A program made the position numbers and the translations under genes. Below, in pieces: positions 28,629-37,482 of a stretch of 64,000 nucleotides of DNA. Source of the DNA: an uncultured Pelagibacteraceae bacterium (GTDB lineage Bacteria; Pseudomonadota; Alphaproteobacteria; Pelagibacterales; Pelagibacteraceae); assembly GCA_902530215.1 (NCBI GenBank), contig CABZZR010000006.1:1-64000 (forward strand), in the 5' to 3' direction. The stretch's first letter is position 1. The number at the start of each line of letters is the position of its first letter. Under the pieces are notes generated by a model that was not told where the DNA came from, searched no databases, and worked only from the letters and a program-made list of their open reading frames with translations.

Positions 28629-29359
28629 GACATATACATACCGCCATTAACATTAATTGTCTCTCCGGTAATATATGAAGCCGAATCAGAAGATAAAAAG
28701 GCTACACAATTTGACACATCCTCTCCAGTTCCAAGCTTTCCCATTGGAATTCTTGAAGTTAAATAAATTTTTACTTTCTCTGCTATGTTTAAAGTCATGT
28801 CAGAAACTATAAAACCAGGTGAAACACAATTAATAGTTATATTTTTTTTTGCATATTCAATAGCTAAGCTTTTTGACATACCTATAATTCCAGCTTTTGA
28901 TGCAGAATAGTTTGATTGACCCAAATTGCCTGTGTGACCAACAACTGAGGTTATATTTACGATTCTTCCAAATTTGTTCTTAAGCATTTTTTTAATAGAG
29001 TTTTTTGATAGTAAAAATGTTGAGGTTAAATTTATATCAATAACTCTCTGCCATTCTTCATTTTTCATTCTTATAGATAAATTATCCATATTAACACCAG
29101 CGTTGTTAATAAGAATATCTAATCCTCCTAATTCTAAATAAACATTTTCTACAAATTCTTCGATTTTTGAATGGTCAGAAATATCAAATCTCTTGACTTT
29201 AACATTTGGATATTTTTTTTTTATTACATCTAATTTATCTACATTTGTACCAGTGGCCAAAACTTGACCTTCTAAATTAGAGAATTTTTTAACCAACTCA
29301 TTGCCAATTCCTCCAGTAGCTCCGGTTACGAGTATTTTTTTGTTTTTGAAGTTAATCAT
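28625..29359 (-). CDS. fabG: 3-oxoacyl-[acyl-carrier-protein] reductase
   Basis: NADPH-dependent reduction of beta-ketoacyl-ACP. 244 residues, a short-chain dehydrogenase: cofactor loop VTGATGGIGNELVKKF, NNAGVNMDNL, catalytic Ser-Tyr-Lys in ITSVVGHTGNLGQSNYSASKAG, then INCVSPGFIVSDMT and the C-terminal YITGETINVNGGMYMS. Its ATG overlaps the fabD stop by 8 bases. Reading leftwards the order is fabD-fabG-acpP. Confidence 0.97.
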   Translation of the reverse strand: MINFKNKKILVTGATGGIGNELVKKFSNLEGQVLATGTNVDKLDVIKKKYPNVKVKRFDISDHSKIEEFVENVYLELGGLDILINNAGVNMDNLSIRMKNEEWQRVIDINLTSTFLLSKNSIKKMLKNKFGRIVNITSVVGHTGNLGQSNYSASKAGIIGMSKSLAIEYAKKNITINCVSPGFIVSDMTLNIAEKVKIYLTSRIPMGKLGTGEDVSNCVAFLSSDSASYITGETINVNGGMYMS

Positions 29360-30284
29360 TTATTTTGTAATTCTTCATATCGTCTATTGAATTAATATTT
29401 TTAATTTTTACTTTTCTACTTATTCTTTTTACCAAGCCAGATAGAACTTTACCAGGACCAATTTCAATAAATTCAGTAGTACCATTTTCAATCATATAAT
29501 TTATACTTTCCCTCCATTTTACCATTGAAGTGATCTGTTCTACCAATAAATTTTTAATTCGTTCTGTGTTATTTTCAGGTTTAGCGGTAACATTTGAAAT
29601 AACTAAAGGAGCAGGTTCTTTAAATTTTGAGCTTAGTATCTTTTCCTCCATATTGATTGATGCGTTTTGCATTAATGAACAATGAAAAGGTGCGCTCACT
29701 GGCAAAATTACAGAACGTATAGATTTCTTTTTTAAAATATTGTCTAATTCTTGAACTGCTTCCTTATCTCCACTCACAACGACTTGACCTGGACAATTAT
29801 CATTTGCTATTTCACAAACACCCTTGAATGAAATTGAATTAATGTTTTCTTTCACTTCTTGTATATCCATTCCTAATATGGCTAACATTAATCCTTTGTT
29901 TACTGGCACAGCATTTTGCATTGATTTTCCTCTTTCGTGTAAAAGAAAAGCTGCTGCTTCTAAATCAAGAGAATTGGCACATACCAGAGCAGTATACTCA
30001 CCCAATGAATGGCCAGCAAAAAATTTACCTGTATTTAAATTAATATTAAATTCTTTTTTTAGCACTGTATAAATCGTGTAACCAACTGTCATGATAGCTG
30101 GTTGGGTGTTTTTTGTTAAATTTAAATCAGAAATATTTCCTTTGAAAATAATATTTGATAGGGAATATCCCAAAATATCATCAACGGATTTAAAAATTTT
30201 TTTAGCTATTTCAAATTTATTATAAAGATCTTGGGCCATGCCCACTGTTTGTGACCCCTGTCCAGGAAATATTACAGAAAACAT
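29352..30284 (-). CDS. fabD: malonyl-CoA:ACP transacylase
   Basis: Loads malonate on ACP. 310 residues, beginning MFSVIFPGQGSQTVGMAQDL. The nucleophile serine is in FAGHSLGEYTALVCA (about residue 91), the catalytic His in VSAPFHCSLMQNAS (about 200), and EIGPGKVLSGLVKRI lies at the C-terminus. It is divergent from rpsF across a 126-base gap. Confidence 0.97.
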   Translation of the reverse strand: MFSVIFPGQGSQTVGMAQDLYNKFEIAKKIFKSVDDILGYSLSNIIFKGNISDLNLTKNTQPAIMTVGYTIYTVLKKEFNINLNTGKFFAGHSLGEYTALVCANSLDLEAAAFLLHERGKSMQNAVPVNKGLMLAILGMDIQEVKENINSISFKGVCEIANDNCPGQVVVSGDKEAVQELDNILKKKSIRSVILPVSAPFHCSLMQNASINMEEKILSSKFKEPAPLVISNVTAKPENNTERIKNLLVEQITSMVKWRESINYMIENGTTEFIEIGPGKVLSGLVKRISRKVKIKNINSIDDMKNYKIND

Positions 30285-30328
30285 ATATATTCTTAATAAT
30301 ATATTTTAGTCATATTTGAAAATAAATA

Positions 30329-30357
30329 TTGAGTATATTTAGTTTAGATTGTATAAA
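30329..30357 (+). promoter_or_regulatory. sigma70-type promoter for the rpsF-rpsR-rplI operon
   Basis: TTGAGT (30329-30334) and TATAAA (30352-30357) with a 17-base spacer. Transcription would start near 30364, leaving a leader of about 47 bases. The leader begins with a small GCC...GGC hairpin (30361-30374). I could not match it to the known S6:S18 autoregulatory motif. Confidence 0.6.
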
Positions 30358-30410
30358 AGCGCCACTTTTATGGCAGAAAGAAAATACTTAAATTTATATA
30401 ATAAAAATAA

Positions 30411-30737
30411 ATGAATAATTACGAACATACATTAATAGCTAAAATTGATCTTACACCTGACGCATTTGATAAACTAATAGAAAAATACTCAAATATTATT
30501 TCCGAGAATGACGGAAAAATAGTAAATTTAGAAAAATGGGGTGTAATGAGCTTTGCAAATAAAATAAAACAATACAAAAAAGGGAATTACCTTCATGTTA
30601 AGTTTGAAGGATCTGGCAAAATAATTGATAAATTAGAAAAGACTGAAAAAATAGATAATTCAGTTTTAAGATTTTTAACTGTAAAAGTTAAAAAATTTGA
30701 TCTTGAAAATTTATACTTCAATGAAAAGAAGGAATAA
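30411..30737 (+). CDS. rpsF: 30S ribosomal protein S6
   Basis: Small-subunit protein that binds 16S rRNA as a dimer with S18. 108 residues: NNYEHTLIAKIDLTPDAFDKLIEKY, NLEKWGVMSFANKIKQYKKGNYLHVKFEG and LRFLTVKVKKF are typical. First gene of the operon, three bases before rpsR. Confidence 0.96.
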   Translation: MNNYEHTLIAKIDLTPDAFDKLIEKYSNIISENDGKIVNLEKWGVMSFANKIKQYKKGNYLHVKFEGSGKIIDKLEKTEKIDNSVLRFLTVKVKKFDLENLYFNEKKE

Positions 30738-30740
30738 TAA

Positions 30741-31007
30741 ATGAGAAAAAATATTAAAAAAAAGGGAAAGAAAAGAAATAAAACTACTTTAAATTTATTT
30801 CATAAACCTGGTCAAGGGCTATATAAAAAATGTCCTTTAAGTGGAAAAGAAGCTCCTATAATTGACTATAAAAATATTAAAGTATTAAAAAAATTCATTT
30901 CAGAGAATGGTAAAATTATTCCTTCTCGTGTTTCCTCTGTTTCATTTAAAAAACAAAAATTATTATCAAGAGCAATTAAAAGAGCTAGAATATTAGCTTT
31001 AATTTAA
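30741..31007 (+). CDS. rpsR: 30S ribosomal protein S18
   Basis: 88 residues, strongly basic. The core is [47 protein letters not shown], typical of S18 (text split here: [34 protein letters not shown]). Partner of S6. Two cysteines are not both present as in zinc-type S18; one Cys occurs in KKCPLSGK. It lies between rpsF and rplI with very short gaps. Confidence 0.95.
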   Translation: MRKNIKKKGKKRNKTTLNLFHKPGQGLYKKCPLSGKEAPIIDYKNIKVLKKFISENGKIIPSRVSSVSFKKQKLLSRAIKRARILALI

Positions 31008-31011
31008 TTTT

Positions 31012-31464
31012 ATGGAAATTATTTTACTAGAAAATATAAAAAACTTAGGAAAAATTGGCGAAGTAGTAAAAGTGAAAAGAGGTTATGGAAGAAATTATTT
31101 ATTAAAAAAAGGAAAAGCACTTAATGCTACTACAGAAAACTTAGAAATTGTCAAAAAAAAGAAAGATGATTTAAATAAAAAAAATATTGAATTAAAAAAA
31201 CTAGCAAAAAATAAGTCTGAACAAATTAACAAAAAGAAATACACATTTACAAAAAGAACTCTTGAGAATGGAGAGCTATATGGAACAATTAAACCACGTG
31301 AAATTTCTAAAAAAATACATGAGTCTGATAAAATTGAAATACAGCCATCATTAATTGAGTTGCACAACGAGATAAATAAAGTTGGAACATTTAACGCAAT
31401 AATAAATTTGCATCCAGAGATACAGGCAAAAATTCTTATTGAGGTTGTAAAGCAAGAAGATTAA
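31012..31464 (+). CDS. rplI: 50S ribosomal protein L9
   Basis: Large-subunit protein with an N-terminal rRNA-binding domain (MEIILLENIKNLGKIGEVVKVKRGYGRNYLL) and a C-terminal domain joined by a long helix rich in lysine (text motifs: NLGKIGEVVKVKRGYGRNYL and GTFNAIINLHPEIQAKI). 150 residues, normal length. Last gene of the ribosomal trio, 96 bases before dnaB. Confidence 0.96.
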   Translation: MEIILLENIKNLGKIGEVVKVKRGYGRNYLLKKGKALNATTENLEIVKKKKDDLNKKNIELKKLAKNKSEQINKKKYTFTKRTLENGELYGTIKPREISKKIHESDKIEIQPSLIELHNEINKVGTFNAIINLHPEIQAKILIEVVKQED

Positions 31465-31560
31465 AAAAAGTTGTAAACTTTTCCACATTTTTAGTTATAT
31501 AAATTTTAATTGATAATTATATTTATAGATTGTTAATTATTAATACAAAAAAAATAATCT

Positions 31561-32982
31561 ATGAAAAAACTTAGTCTAATATCTGATTATCAAAAAGACC
31601 TGCCTTTTAATTCTGAGGCAGAGCAAGCTGTAATTGGATCTATCCTTTTGACTAATGAAATTTATGATGATGTAAGCCTTATAATAAATTCAGATAATTT
31701 TTTCGATCCTTTGCATCAAAAAATTTTTACAGCTATAGAAAATTTAATTTCAAAAGGTCTATTAGCTAATCCAATAACTTTAAAAAATTATTTTGAAAAT
31801 GATGAAGGTATTAAAGAAATAGGTGGTAGTGAATATTTAGTTCGCCTTACTAAATTTTCAACAACATCCAAACAAGCTACAGATTATGCAAAAATCGTTT
31901 ATGAAATGCATTTAAGAAGACAGTTGATAAAAATTTCTGAAAATATTTTAGAAAATGCATCAAATCAAAGTTTAACTTCTTCGGGAGATCAAATTATAGA
32001 AACTGCAGAAAAAAGTTTATTTGATCTTGCTGAAAAGGGTCAGTTCAACAAATCTTTTATCAAATTTGATGATGCATTAAGACAAACAATTGATATGGCT
32101 ACGAAAGCATACAAAAACGATGAAGGTATAGTTGGAATACCGACTGGTTTAGATGATCTGGACTCACGACTTGGTGGACTTCATAATCAAGATTTAATTA
32201 TTATTGCAGGAAGACCATCAATGGGAAAAACTGCTTTAGCAACAAATATAGCTTTTTACGCAGCTAAAAATATTGAAAAAAAAGAAAGCAAATCAAGTGT
32301 GGCATTTTTTTCCTTAGAAATGTCTTCGGAACAACTTTCAACAAGAATTCTTTCTGAGCAATCAAAAATTACATCGAATGATATTCGAAGAGGTAAGATA
32401 TCTGAGGAACAGTTTGATAGATTTATAGAAACTTCTAAAAATATTTTAGAATTACCATTATTTATTGATGAAACTCCTGCCATTACAATTTCAGCTTTGA
32501 GTAATCGTGCCAGAAGAATAAAAAGATTACATGGTTTAGATTTAATTGTTGTTGATTACATACAGTTAATGAGAACTGGAAACCTTAGAAATGATGGTAG
32601 AGTCCAGGAGATATCAGAAATCACTCAAGGATTAAAAGCCTTAGCAAAAGAACTGAACGTTCCTGTTCTAGCGCTGTCTCAGCTCTCAAGAGCTGTAGAA
32701 CAAAGAGATGATAAAAAACCACAACTAGCTGATTTACGAGAATCGGGATCTATTGAACAAGATGCTGATGTTGTAATGTTTGTTTTTAGAGAAGAGTATT
32801 ACCTAGAAAGAAGGGAACCTAAGCCAGGTACTATAGAGTATGCTGAATGGCAAACAAAAATGAACGAAATACTAGGTCTTGCTGAAATTTTGATCGGAAA
32901 ACAACGTCATGGACCAACTGGTAATGTTAAAGTAGAATTTGAAAGTATATATACTAAATTTAAAAACTTACAAAAAAGTTAG
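31561..32982 (+). CDS. dnaB: replicative DNA helicase DnaB
   Basis: Hexameric 5'-3' helicase of the replication fork. 473 residues. The N-terminal domain starts near LPFNSEAEQAVIGSILL. The RecA-like domain has Walker A AGRPSMGKTALATNIA (about residue 219), Walker B DLIVVDYIQLMRT, the H4 motif LKALAKELNVPVLALSQLSRAVEQR and ADLRESGSIEQDADVVMFVFR. The C-terminus GLAEILIGKQRHGPTGNVKVEF is typical. No intein is present. rpsF-rpsR-rplI-dnaB is a conserved alphaproteobacterial order. Confidence 0.98.
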   Translation: MKKLSLISDYQKDLPFNSEAEQAVIGSILLTNEIYDDVSLIINSDNFFDPLHQKIFTAIENLISKGLLANPITLKNYFENDEGIKEIGGSEYLVRLTKFSTTSKQATDYAKIVYEMHLRRQLIKISENILENASNQSLTSSGDQIIETAEKSLFDLAEKGQFNKSFIKFDDALRQTIDMATKAYKNDEGIVGIPTGLDDLDSRLGGLHNQDLIIIAGRPSMGKTALATNIAFYAAKNIEKKESKSSVAFFSLEMSSEQLSTRILSEQSKITSNDIRRGKISEEQFDRFIETSKNILELPLFIDETPAITISALSNRARRIKRLHGLDLIVVDYIQLMRTGNLRNDGRVQEISEITQGLKALAKELNVPVLALSQLSRAVEQRDDKKPQLADLRESGSIEQDADVVMFVFREEYYLERREPKPGTIEYAEWQTKMNEILGLAEILIGKQRHGPTGNVKVEFESIYTKFKNLQKS

Positions 32983-33047
32983 TTATAAGTCTTTTATTTT
33001 TTCAAAAGGCGTGTATTTAATAAACCATACTGCTAAATTCCTATTTT

Positions 33048-35501
33048 ATGTTTAAAAGATTATATAACAATACAATAATTGAAAAACCCAAGTTAACACT
33101 GCTGATTTTAATCTCTTTATTATTGGTATTTGGCTACTTTGCAAAAAACTTTCAATTAGATGCCTCGTCTGACACTCTTCTTCTAGAAAATGACCCTGAT
33201 TTAAAATACCTGAGAGAAGTAAACGCTAAATACGGCTCAAAAGATTTTTTTGTATTAACTTATACTCCTTATAAAAAACTTTTATCAGAACAAACAATAG
33301 AGGATCTTTCAAATTTAAGGAATGACTTAAAAAAATTAAGTTGGGCAGATAATGTAATAACAATTTTAGATGTACCATTGCTAAAAAATAATGATGATCC
33401 TCTAGCAGATAGAATTAAAAATTTTAAAACTTTATCAAGCGAAAATGTAAATAAAGAAAGAGGCTTTGAAGAAATTATAAATAGCCCAATTTATAGAAAT
33501 TTTGTAATCAGTAATGATGGAAAAACTACAGGTATACTAGTTTATATTAAAATTGATAAAAAACTTTCAAAACTTATAAAAACAAAAAATGATTATTTAG
33601 ATAAAATAGACAAAAAACAATTAAGCAATGAAGAAAAAAGAGAGTATAAAAATTTTTTAAATATATATGATAATTATAGAAAATCTTATAATCAAAAAAA
33701 TCATCAAAATGTGATTGAAATTAGAGAAATAATAAAAAGCTACCAAAGCACTGCAGAGATTCATTTGGGGGGAATTCCTATGATTGCTGATGATATGATG
33801 ACTTATATAAAAAATGATATAGTAGTATTTGGAGCTGGAGTATTCCTTTTTATAATATGTACTCTATGGTTTGTTTTTAGAAGTTTAATTTGGGTCATTA
33901 TACCTATTTTGAGCTGTTTCTTTTCAGTTTTTATTATGGTTGGTTTTTTAGGATTGGTGGGATGGAAAGTTACGGTCATTTCCTCAAACTTCATTGCACT
34001 TATGCTTATTTTAACAATGGCTATGAATATTCATATGAGTGTTAGATATTTACAATTTAGAAAAGAAAATCCGAATGTTTCAAACAATGAGTCTCTAGAA
34101 TGGACTTCTCAAAGAATGTTTTGGCCAATACTTTATACGGTACTTACTACTATCTGTGCATTTTTATCTCTTATATTTAGTGAAATTAAACCAATTATGG
34201 ATTTTGGTTGGATGATGACGGTAGGATTATTGATTTCTATGTTTGTAACTTTCACTTTATTGCCGTCAATTTTAAACATTCTAAGTAAAAAAAATTCAAA
34301 TATAAGGGAAGAAAAGAAATCAAAAATTACTTTATTCCTAAGCAAAGTTGCTCAAAAAAATACTAAAACTATTTTTACTACAGTATTATTTGTTATAATT
34401 ATAAGTATTGTCGGAATTACAAGATTAGAGGTTGAAAATAGTTTTATAAATTATTTCGATAAAAAAACTGAAATTTACAAGGGTATGAAGTTAATTGATG
34501 ACAAGTTGGGGGGAACTACTCCTCTTGATGTAATAATTAAATTTCCAAATGTAAAAAAAGAAGAAAAAGCTGACGATGAATTTGACGATTGGGAAGAAGA
34601 GGAAAAGGATGATGCTAAATATTGGTTTACAAGAAATAAAATAGATAAAATTACTGAAATCCACGATTATTTGGATAATTTGGATGCTGTAGGTAAAGTT
34701 ATATCTTTTGCTTCTATGATTAGAGTTGCCGAAGATTTAAATGATGGAAAAAAACTACAAGGTTTAGAAATGGGTGTTTTATATACTAAAATACCTGCTT
34801 CTATTAAAAAAGAAATAATTGACCCTTATATTTCTATTGAAAATAATGAAGCTCGAATTAGTTTAAGAGTTTTAGATTCTAAGAAGGATCTTAGAAGAAA
34901 TGAATTAATTAAGAAAATTAATTATGATTTAGAAAATAAAATTGGCTTAAAACCAGAAGAATTTAAATTAGCTGGTGTTCTTATTTTATTTAATAATCTC
35001 CTACAAAGTCTTTTTAAATCTCAAATATTAACCTTGGGAGTAGTAATGGCTGGTATCACATTAATGTTTTTAATCTTATTTAGAAATATAACTTTATCCC
35101 TAATTGGTGTTGTTCCTAATTTTATGGCAGCATTTCTTATATTAGGTATTATTGGTTTATTGGGTATACCTTTGGATATGATGACAATAACAATTGCTGC
35201 AATTACAATAGGTATTGCTGTTGATAATAGTATTCACTATATTTATAGGTTTAAAGAAGAATTTAAAAAAATTAATAATTACAATAAAACCCTTGAAAAA
35301 TGCCACAGCACAGTTGGTGTAGCAATTTTAAATACATCAATTACAATTGTATTTGGTTTTTCTATACTTGTTCTCTCAAACTTTATACCTACAATTTATT
35401 TCGGCGTTTTTACTGGCATCGCAATGCTATTGGCAATGGTATCAGTCCTAACACTTTTGCCAAAATTAATTTTAATAATAAAGCCTTTTGGAAATGTCTA
35501 A
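33048..35501 (+). CDS. RND-superfamily (MMPL type) exporter
   Basis: 817 residues with the RND plan of two repeats: one N-terminal membrane helix (LTLLILISLLLVFGYFAKNF), a large periplasmic loop, a cluster of helices at ~240-400, a second start helix near 445-462, a second loop, and a terminal helix cluster at ~660-810. The segment AITIGIAVDNSIHYIYRFKEEF and its counterpart around VISSNFIALMLILTMAMNIHMSVRYL are the MMPL signatures. An acidic stretch with EEKADDEFDDWEEEEKDD lies near 503-520. Substrate unknown; hopanoid or lipid export (HpnN-like) is only a family analogy. It overlaps cvpA by 8 bases. Confidence 0.85.
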   Translation: MFKRLYNNTIIEKPKLTLLILISLLLVFGYFAKNFQLDASSDTLLLENDPDLKYLREVNAKYGSKDFFVLTYTPYKKLLSEQTIEDLSNLRNDLKKLSWADNVITILDVPLLKNNDDPLADRIKNFKTLSSENVNKERGFEEIINSPIYRNFVISNDGKTTGILVYIKIDKKLSKLIKTKNDYLDKIDKKQLSNEEKREYKNFLNIYDNYRKSYNQKNHQNVIEIREIIKSYQSTAEIHLGGIPMIADDMMTYIKNDIVVFGAGVFLFIICTLWFVFRSLIWVIIPILSCFFSVFIMVGFLGLVGWKVTVISSNFIALMLILTMAMNIHMSVRYLQFRKENPNVSNNESLEWTSQRMFWPILYTVLTTICAFLSLIFSEIKPIMDFGWMMTVGLLISMFVTFTLLPSILNILSKKNSNIREEKKSKITLFLSKVAQKNTKTIFTTVLFVIIISIVGITRLEVENSFINYFDKKTEIYKGMKLIDDKLGGTTPLDVIIKFPNVKKEEKADDEFDDWEEEEKDDAKYWFTRNKIDKITEIHDYLDNLDAVGKVISFASMIRVAEDLNDGKKLQGLEMGVLYTKIPASIKKEIIDPYISIENNEARISLRVLDSKKDLRRNELIKKINYDLENKIGLKPEEFKLAGVLILFNNLLQSLFKSQILTLGVVMAGITLMFLILFRNITLSLIGVVPNFMAAFLILGIIGLLGIPLDMMTITIAAITIGIAVDNSIHYIYRFKEEFKKINNYNKTLEKCHSTVGVAILNTSITIVFGFSILVLSNFIPTIYFGVFTGIAMLLAMVSVLTLLPKLILIIKPFGNV

Positions 35502-36042
35502 CGCAATAGAATTTATTCAAGATAATGTTGCAGTTTTTGATTTAATTTTTCTTTTAATAACAATATATTATGTGGCAAAATGTGGTGCTAAGGGTTTCAC
35601 ATTAAGTCTGCTATCTTTTTCAAAGTGGTTAATTTCTCTTATTATAACTATTGTTTTGGTTCCTAAATTAAACCCTTGGGTATCAGAATATATCGAATCA
35701 AAGTTTGTAGCTGATATAGGTTTAGGAATTTTTATATTTATTGTTTCACTTTTTATAATAATAAATATAGGCAAAGCAATTAGTAGTGCAGTAACTTGGT
35801 CTGGCTTAGGAACTGTGGATAAAACATTTGGTTTAGTTTTTGGTGTTTTTAAATCATATGTTGTGTGTGTTTGTATTTTTACTTTACTGAATTGGTTTTA
35901 TCCTTATCAAAAATGGGCTATAAACACTGAAGATGCTTACTCTTTTGAAATAGTATATAACGGAAGCAAGTTTTTAGTTAAGGAATTTCCAAATAGTGAA
36001 GATTATTATAAAGAATCAGAAGATTTAATAGAAAAAATTTAA
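35494..36042 (+). CDS. cvpA: CvpA family membrane protein
   Basis: 182 residues with four predicted membrane helices: VFDLIFLLITIYYVAKCG, WLISLIITIVLVPKL, GLGIFIFIVSLFIIINIG and FGLVFGVFKSYVVCVCIFTLLNWF. The CvpA pattern LGTVDKTFGLVFGVFKSY is clear. I chose ATG 35494 (MSNAIEFIQ) inside the end of the exporter gene rather than the TTG six bases before it. The family is named for colicin V production, but its cellular role is unsettled. It abuts purF directly, the conserved arrangement. Confidence 0.9.
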   Translation: MSNAIEFIQDNVAVFDLIFLLITIYYVAKCGAKGFTLSLLSFSKWLISLIITIVLVPKLNPWVSEYIESKFVADIGLGIFIFIVSLFIIINIGKAISSAVTWSGLGTVDKTFGLVFGVFKSYVVCVCIFTLLNWFYPYQKWAINTEDAYSFEIVYNGSKFLVKEFPNSEDYYKESEDLIEKI

Positions 36043-37482
36043 ATGGATAGACTAAAAGAAGAATGTGGGGTTTTTGGAATACATAACAATACGGACGCTT
36101 CCGCCTTTACAGCTTTAGGATTGCATGCACTTCAACACAGAGGTCAAGAATCTTGTGGCATAGTTTCTTTTGATGGAAGTAAATTTTATGCAGAAAGAAA
36201 ACTAGGTCTAGTAGGCGACAATTTTACAAAAAAAGAGACATTTGAAAAATTACCAGGCAATAGTGCAATTGGTCATAACCGTTATTCTACTACAGGAGAT
36301 AATGCTGTCAGAAATATTCAGCCATTTTTTGCAGACTTGCATACATGTAGCATGGGTATTGCTCATAATGGTAATTTAACAAATGCGATTTCTTTGAGAA
36401 AAAAAATGATTAAAGAAGGTTCAATTTTTCAAACAACTTCAGATACAGAAACTATAGTTCAACTAATTGCAAGATCAAAAAGAAATAAAATTGTTGAAAA
36501 AGTTATAGATGCATTATTTCAAATACAGGGTGGCTATGCTTTAACAATTTTAACTAATACTATGCTCATTGGAGCAAGAGATCCTGTGGGTATAAGACCA
36601 TTAGTTATTGGTAAATTAAATAAATCTTACATACTTTCATCTGAGACTTGCGCTCTTGACATTATTGGAGCTAAATTTGTTAGAGAAGTTGAAAACGGTG
36701 AGATCGTAATAATATCAAATAATGGTCTGGAAAGTATTAAACCCTTTCAACAAAAAAAAGCTCGTCCATGTATTTTTGAATATATATATTTTTCAAGACC
36801 TGACAGTATAATTAATAATAAAAGTGTATATGAATATAGAAAACAACTTGGCTTTCAATTAGCTAAAGAATCATACATTGAAACTGATATAATTGTACCA
36901 GTACCCGACTCTGGAATTGCGGCAGCAATTGGTTATAGTGAAAATTGTAAAATAAAATACGAATTGGGTTTAATTAGAAATCATTATATTGGTAGAACTT
37001 TTATTGAGCCTTCTCAAAAGATAAGAAGATTGGGAGTAAGACTTAAACATAATCCAAATAAATCTTTAATAAAAAATAAATCTATAACTCTAATAGATGA
37101 CTCTATTGTAAGAGGAACAACTTCTACAAAGATAGTAAAAATGATTTATGAAGCAGGAGCAAAAGAAATTCATTTAAGAATTGCCTGTCCTCCAATTAAA
37201 TATCCTGATTTTTACGGAGTGGATACACCGAATAAAAAAGATTTATTAGCTGCTAATCATACAATTGAGGAAATAAGAAAAATAATCGATGTAAAAACTT
37301 TATCCTTTTTATCTGTTGATGGTCTTTACAAAGCCATGGGACATGAAAAAAGAAATTCTATATATCCTCAATTTACTGATCATTATTTTACAGGAGAATA
37401 CCCTGTCAAACTTGTAGACCAATCAGATAATAATGATGACTATCAACTTTCTTTGCTAAGTAATATTTCTAATAAGAATTAG
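36043..37482 (+). CDS. purF: amidophosphoribosyltransferase
   Basis: First committed step of purine synthesis: PRPP plus glutamine to phosphoribosylamine. 479 residues. The short propeptide MDRLKEE is followed by Cys8, which becomes the N-terminal nucleophile (CGVFGIHN). Other landmarks are GHNRYSTTGDNAVRNIQPF, IAHNGNLTNA, the PRPP-binding loop ITLIDDSIVRGTTSTKIVKM and IVPVPDSGIAAAIGY. It abuts cvpA upstream and the convergent bamB downstream with no spacer. Confidence 0.97.
   Translation: MDRLKEECGVFGIHNNTDASAFTALGLHALQHRGQESCGIVSFDGSKFYAERKLGLVGDNFTKKETFEKLPGNSAIGHNRYSTTGDNAVRNIQPFFADLHTCSMGIAHNGNLTNAISLRKKMIKEGSIFQTTSDTETIVQLIARSKRNKIVEKVIDALFQIQGGYALTILTNTMLIGARDPVGIRPLVIGKLNKSYILSSETCALDIIGAKFVREVENGEIVIISNNGLESIKPFQQKKARPCIFEYIYFSRPDSIINNKSVYEYRKQLGFQLAKESYIETDIIVPVPDSGIAAAIGYSENCKIKYELGLIRNHYIGRTFIEPSQKIRRLGVRLKHNPNKSLIKNKSITLIDDSIVRGTTSTKIVKMIYEAGAKEIHLRIACPPIKYPDFYGVDTPNKKDLLAANHTIEEIRKIIDVKTLSFLSVDGLYKAMGHEKRNSIYPQFTDHYFTGEYPVKLVDQSDNNDDYQLSLLSNISNKN

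Noticed and set aside
30358-30410. Possible S6:S18 autoregulatory leader upstream of rpsF
   Set aside because: A small GCC/GGC hairpin is present but I could not recognise the known binding motif, so no call is made.
35300-35509. Second plus-strand frame at the end of the exporter gene
   Set aside because: Out-of-frame shadow of the conserved MMPL C-terminal helices.
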